From Pseudomonas fluorescens (GTDB lineage: Bacteria; Pseudomonadota; Gammaproteobacteria; Pseudomonadales; Pseudomonadaceae): a stretch of 33,984 nucleotides of DNA. Below, piece after piece: positions 30,693-33,984 of this stretch. How positions within the stretch are numbered: the stretch's first letter is position 1; each line of letters starts with the position of its first letter. The DNA is taken from positions 1 through 33,984 of the forward strand of contig NZ_KZ478030.1 in assembly GCF_002837185.1 (NCBI RefSeq), given 5' to 3'. Under the pieces are notes generated by a model. That model searched no databases, was not told where the DNA came from, and saw nothing but the letters and a program-made list of their open reading frames with translations. The position numbers and the translations under genes are program-made.

Positions 30693-32648
30693 TTACGCGA
30701 CGTTCATGGTCTTGTGCGTCTCAATCAACTGCGCAACCACCCCCGGATCGGCCAGGGTGGAGATATCCCCCAACCCGTCATACTCGGCCGTGGCAATCTT
30801 GCGCAGAATCCGTCGCATGATTTTCCCCGAACGCGTCTTCGGCAAGCCCGGCGCCCACTGGATCACGTCCGGCGAAGCAATCGGGCCGATCTCTTTACGC
30901 ACCCAGTTCTTCAACTCCAGGCGCAGCTGCTCGCTGGGCTCTTCGCCGCCGATCAAGGTGACATAGACATAAATGCCCTGCCCCTTGATGTCATGCGGCA
31001 CACCCACCACCGCCGCTTCCGCGACTTTCGGGTGGGCGACCATGGCGCTTTCGATCTCGGCGGTGCCCATGCGGTGGCCGGACACATTGAGTACGTCGTC
31101 CACACGCCCGGTGATCCAGTAGTAACCGTCCTCGTCACGTCGCGCACCGTCACCGGTGAAGTACATGCCCCGGAAGGTCTTGAAGTAGGTATCGACGAAA
31201 CGGTCATGGTCGCCGTACAGCGTACGCGCCTGGCCCGGCCACGAATCGAGGATCACCAGGTTGCCTTCGGCCGCGCCTTCGATCAGGTTGCCCAGGTTGT
31301 CCACCAGTGCCGGTACCACGCCAAAGAATGGACGCGCCGCCGAACCCGGCTTGAGCGCATGAGCGCCCGGCAACGGGCTCATCATGTTGCCGCCGGTTTC
31401 GGTCTGCCACCAGGTGTCGACAATCGGGCAACGGGATTGGCCGACGTTCTTGTAGTACCAATCCCAGGCTTCCGGGTTGATCGGCTCGCCCACCGAACCC
31501 AGCAGGCGCAGGCTGCTGCCGTCGGCGCCTTCGCAGGCGGCGGTGCCCGACGCCATCATCGCGCGGATCGCGGTCGGCGCGGTGTAGAGCACATTGACCT
31601 TGTGCTTGTCGACGATCTTCGCCACCCGCGTGATATCCGGGTAGTTCGGCACGCCCTCGAACAGCAGCGTGGTCGCGCCGTTAGCCAGTGGGCCGTAGAC
31701 GATGTAGGTGTGGCCGGTGACCCAGCCGACATCGGCGGTGCACCAGTAGATTTCACCCGGGCGGTAGTCGAACACACGTTCATGGGTCAGGGCTGCATAT
31801 AACAGATAGCCGCCGGTGGTGTGCTGCACGCCCTTGGGCTTGCCGGTGGAGCCGGAGGTGTAGAGGATGAACAGCGCTTCTTCGGCGCCCATCTCTTTGG
31901 GCGCGCACACGGTGCCCGCCACTTTCATCAGGTCTTCGTACCAGATGTCGCGATGCTGGTTCCACTTGATCGCGCCATTGGTGCGCTTGCACACGATGAC
32001 CTTCTGGATGCTGCTGGTTTCCGGATTGGTCAGCGCGTCATCGACGTTGGCCTTGAGCGGAATCTTCTTACCGGCGCGGATGCCTTCGTCAGCAGTGATA
32101 ACGACTTTCGACTTACAGTCGATGATGCGACCGGCCAGGGCTTCCGGCGAGAAACCACCGAACACCACCGAATGAATCGCCCCGATGCGGGTACAGGCCA
32201 GCATGGCCACCACGGCTTCGGGGATCATCGGCATATAGATAGTCACCACGTCACCGCGGTGCACATCCTGGCCGCGCAGGGCGTTGGCAAACTTGCAGAC
32301 TTCTTCATGCAGTTCGCGGTAGGTGATGTTGCGGCTCTCGGCAGGGTCATCGCCCTCCCAGATGATCGCGATCTGGTCGCCACGCTCGGCGAGGTGGCGA
32401 TCCAGGCAGTTGTAGGAAACGTTCAGGGTGCCATCGGCGAACCACTTGATGTCGACATGGTGATCGTCGAACGAAGTCTGCTTCACCGTGGTGAAAGGCT
32501 TGATCCAGTCGAGACGCTTGGCTTGCTCGCGCCAGAAACCATCGGGATTGACCACCGACTGCTGGTACATCGCCTTGTAGGTCGCCTCGTCGGTCAGCGT
32601 GTTGGCTGCTACTTCGGGACGAACGGGGTACAGGGAAGCCGCACTCAT
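30693..32648 (-). CDS. acsA: Acetyl-CoA synthetase
   Basis: 651 residues, AMP-forming acetate-CoA ligase (ANL superfamily); activates acetate to acetyl-adenylate and then acetyl-CoA. ATP-binding P-loop YTSGSTGKPKG (about residue 265), DTWWQTETGG (about 410), hinge YYWITGRVDDVLNVSGHRMG (about 515), and C-terminal PKTRSGKIMRR with the lysine (about 609) that is acetylated to switch the enzyme off. Start preceded by GAGG. Same neighbour of aotJ as in P. aeruginosa. Single-gene unit with its own terminator. Confidence 0.97.
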   Translation of the reverse strand: MSAASLYPVRPEVAANTLTDEATYKAMYQQSVVNPDGFWREQAKRLDWIKPFTTVKQTSFDDHHVDIKWFADGTLNVSYNCLDRHLAERGDQIAIIWEGDDPAESRNITYRELHEEVCKFANALRGQDVHRGDVVTIYMPMIPEAVVAMLACTRIGAIHSVVFGGFSPEALAGRIIDCKSKVVITADEGIRAGKKIPLKANVDDALTNPETSSIQKVIVCKRTNGAIKWNQHRDIWYEDLMKVAGTVCAPKEMGAEEALFILYTSGSTGKPKGVQHTTGGYLLYAALTHERVFDYRPGEIYWCTADVGWVTGHTYIVYGPLANGATTLLFEGVPNYPDITRVAKIVDKHKVNVLYTAPTAIRAMMASGTAACEGADGSSLRLLGSVGEPINPEAWDWYYKNVGQSRCPIVDTWWQTETGGNMMSPLPGAHALKPGSAARPFFGVVPALVDNLGNLIEGAAEGNLVILDSWPGQARTLYGDHDRFVDTYFKTFRGMYFTGDGARRDEDGYYWITGRVDDVLNVSGHRMGTAEIESAMVAHPKVAEAAVVGVPHDIKGQGIYVYVTLIGGEEPSEQLRLELKNWVRKEIGPIASPDVIQWAPGLPKTRSGKIMRRILRKIATAEYDGLGDISTLADPGVVAQLIETHKTMNVA

Positions 32649-33048
32649 CTTTCTTACCTCGGTGACAATAGTTGTTGTTGTATGGCCCCTGTTGTAGCCG
32701 GGGTAGGCCTATAGAACCATTCGACGATGGTAGTAACAAGACCCTACAAATTGCCCAGCTATGCCGGTATTCCGCTCTGGCCCGCGTCCTGCAGCGCTTC
32801 GCAGGCTGCTGAAAAAACCTTCATCGAGGGATTGTTACAAAAACCGTCAAAAGTGTTTATCAAAACCACGGGTATATGAATATAACCCGGGCGCCTAGAA
32901 TCAACTCCGCCAACCAAGGCACCGTGATTAACACCGTAACAGCCCCCACGAAGGCAACGTTAATCCGAACTTCCCAACTTTCAAGTTACACACGCGGCCT
33001 CACAAGGGCCTCGTGACCCCTTTCGCCCTGAAGAAGGTAAATAGAGAA
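32649..33048. other. Divergent promoter region of acsA and the DUF2790 gene
   Basis: 400 bp without a gene. It holds a 5-bp-stem hairpin CCTGC...GCAGG near 32788-32806 and an imperfect palindrome GGGTATATGAATATAACCC near 32872-32890 that includes possible -10 elements for the plus strand. I cannot assign an operator with confidence. Confidence 0.35.
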
Positions 33049-33318
33049 ATGAAAGCTTTAGTAGTTTTGGCCCTCAGCAGCTTGTGCGCCACCGCCGCCC
33101 TGGCCGACGAGGCCCCGACCGAGCTGGCTGGCGCGAATGCGCCGATTGTTGAGGACTACACCTACAGCACTCACCTGGACGTCGCCAAAGTATTGTCCAT
33201 GAGTGATATTGCGCAAGTGTGTGAAGTGGTACCGGTGAAGATGGAATATGAAGACTCGCAAGGTCAGCGTCATATTCTTAATTATCATGTGATGGGCAAT
33301 GGTTGTTCTAACGGATAA
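33049..33318 (+). CDS. Small exported DUF2790-family protein
   Basis: 89 residues. The start is MKALVVLALSSLCATAALA, a clear signal peptide cleaved after ALA (about residue 19); the longest frame begins 12 codons earlier but hides the signal. The mature part (YTYSTHLDVAKVLSMSDI, VCEVVPVKMEYEDSQGQRHILNYHVMGNGCSNG) matches DUF2790, a Pseudomonas family of small periplasmic proteins. Two cysteines (in VCEVV and NGCSNG) could form one disulfide. Function unknown. Single gene, divergent from acsA. Confidence 0.85.
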   Translation: MKALVVLALSSLCATAALADEAPTELAGANAPIVEDYTYSTHLDVAKVLSMSDIAQVCEVVPVKMEYEDSQGQRHILNYHVMGNGCSNG

Positions 33319-33344
33319 TCGGTTTTCAAGTTGAATGCTTAATT

Positions 33345-33368
33345 GCCGCAAGAAATCGCTCTTGCGGC
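33345..33368 (+). other. Hairpin after the DUF2790 gene
   Basis: GCCGCAAG, eight bases, CTTGCGGC: perfect 8-bp stem 26 bp past the stop. No T-run on the plus strand, so at best a weak or Rho-assisted end. Confidence 0.45.
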
Positions 33369-33399
33369 CAAGGCCCGACCGCTGAAACACCACGATCAA

Positions 33400-33425
33400 A
33401 ATGTGGGAGAGGGCTTGCTCCCGAT
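33400..33425 (+). repeat. Single REP sequence
   Basis: AATGTGGGAGAGGGCTTGCTCCCGAT, given here as AATGTGGGAGAGGGCTTG plus CTCCCGAT: one full arm of the REP family with two changes. No inverted partner is found downstream, so it is a singlet. The rest of 33426-33609 holds nothing I can name. Confidence 0.8.
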
Positions 33426-33609
33426 AGCGTTAGCCGCCACACCCACCTTATAAAGCCCTGCCTGCGCCCCCCCTACCAAAACCCTCACACCGCCCGTCAA
33501 AAAAATCCAATCCCGGCAAAGCCTCGCAAACACACGCTTTGGCCGTAAACCAGGCTAATTTGGCGCCTCCAAGTGACCATCCGCCACAACACAAACCCGA
33601 ATTTTTCCC

Positions 33610-33615
33610 TATAAT
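33610..33615 (+). promoter_or_regulatory. Candidate -10 of the nrdB promoter
   Basis: Perfect TATAAT about 260 bp before the nrdB start. The -35 region (33586-33592) is weak. The long leader that would follow contains hairpins CGGCC-TCAG-GGCCG (33796-33809) and GTGTGAA...TTCACAC (33809-33838). Confidence 0.4.
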
Positions 33616-33875
33616 GCGCGGGTAAATCGGGCCTGCAATATCCCTTTACACAGGGATGAAGAGCCAGACCTGAGGCCTCCGCTGGAGCCTGCACCTGTCG
33701 CTCCGCACCTCAAGCCTCACGCAGTACCCGTTACGCAATTTCCGTTTATTTGCCTGCGCGAGCTGCTGCAACAAACGATTCCTTAAGATCCACCGCGGCC
33801 TCAGGGCCGTGTGAACACCCCACCATCCGGTTTCACACGGGCACCTTTGAGCCCTCACGCAGGAGACGACACGTC

Positions 33876-33984
33876 ATGCTGAGCTGGGACGAATTCGACA
33901 AAGAAGAAGAAGGCGAAGTAGCCACCAAGGGCGCCAACGCCGGCCACGCCACCGAAGCCAACATGGACCGCCTCGACGGTGCCG
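33876..33984 (+). CDS. nrdB: Ribonucleoside-diphosphate reductase beta subunit, N-terminus only
   Basis: 36 codons before the edge: MLSWDEFDKEEEGEVATKGA and on to MDRLDGA. This matches, from memory, the distinctive N-terminus of the class Ia NrdB of Pseudomonas, which carries the diiron-tyrosyl radical for deoxyribonucleotide synthesis. AGGAG (33861-33865) precedes the ATG by ten bases. None of the catalytic residues are in view, so the call rests on the N-terminal sequence alone. nrdA is not adjacent on the upstream side. Confidence 0.72.
   Translation, partial: MLSWDEFDKEEEGEVATKGANAGHATEANMDRLDGA

Noticed and set aside
30603..32714. Long plus-strand open frames opposite acsA
   Set aside because: They are mirror frames of the conserved acetyl-CoA synthetase gene; one starts within the REP fragment and crosses the acsA terminator.

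Overview
The window reads as chromosome of a fluorescent Pseudomonas (P. fluorescens group). Evidence: an amrZ homologue, the lysC-rsmA-tRNA block, the arginine uptake and succinyltransferase gene order known from P. aeruginosa (aotJQMOP-argR and aruCFGDB-x-astE), and the GTGGGAGGGGGC-type REP palindromes of this group. It is mostly core genome. One large accessory gene sits in it.

Layout. 1-360: promoter of an rRNA operon leaving the window on the left (minus strand), with tRNA-Arg(CCT) upstream of it. 500-1100: two very small uncharacterised genes behind a near-consensus sigma-54 promoter and three evenly spaced GCRAATTGC-type repeats. 1498-3362: amrZ and, convergent to it, mgtE. 3677-5802: tRNA-Arg(ACG) twice, tRNA-Ser(GCT), rsmA and lysC. 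5900-8518: alaS, whose -10 lies inside a perfect 12-bp inverted repeat. 8665-10650: ltaE, and divergently an FMN riboswitch controlling a Brucella RibH2-type lumazine synthase.

10782-18597 (minus strand): the arginine succinyltransferase operon astC-aruF-astA-astD-astB-(95-aa protein)-astE. Two REP doublets (REPINs) lie inside it and one at its 3' end. 18893-24778 (plus strand): a giant dermonecrotic-toxin-N-terminal/leucine-rich-repeat gene placed between astC and argR. One in-frame TAA interrupts it, and no C-terminal NEL ubiquitin-ligase domain is recognised. 24787-30079 (minus strand): argR and the arginine/ornithine ABC transporter aotP-aotO-aotM-aotQ-aotJ, with an intrinsic terminator between aotJ and aotQ. 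30693-32648: acsA. 33049-33318: a small DUF2790 secreted protein. 33876 to the edge: the start of nrdB.

How it works together. AotJ binds arginine or ornithine in the periplasm and AotQMP import it. ArgR senses it and activates both the aot and ast promoters. The two promoters carry an exact TGTCGC-N8-AA box at the same 21-bp distance from their -10. AruF/AstA, AstB, AstC, AstD and AstE then convert arginine to glutamate and succinate.

Best candidates for a second look: the split LRR toxin-like gene at a conserved arginine locus, the sigma-54/repeat-array control of two tiny genes, the alaS palindrome, and the REPINs within the ast operon.
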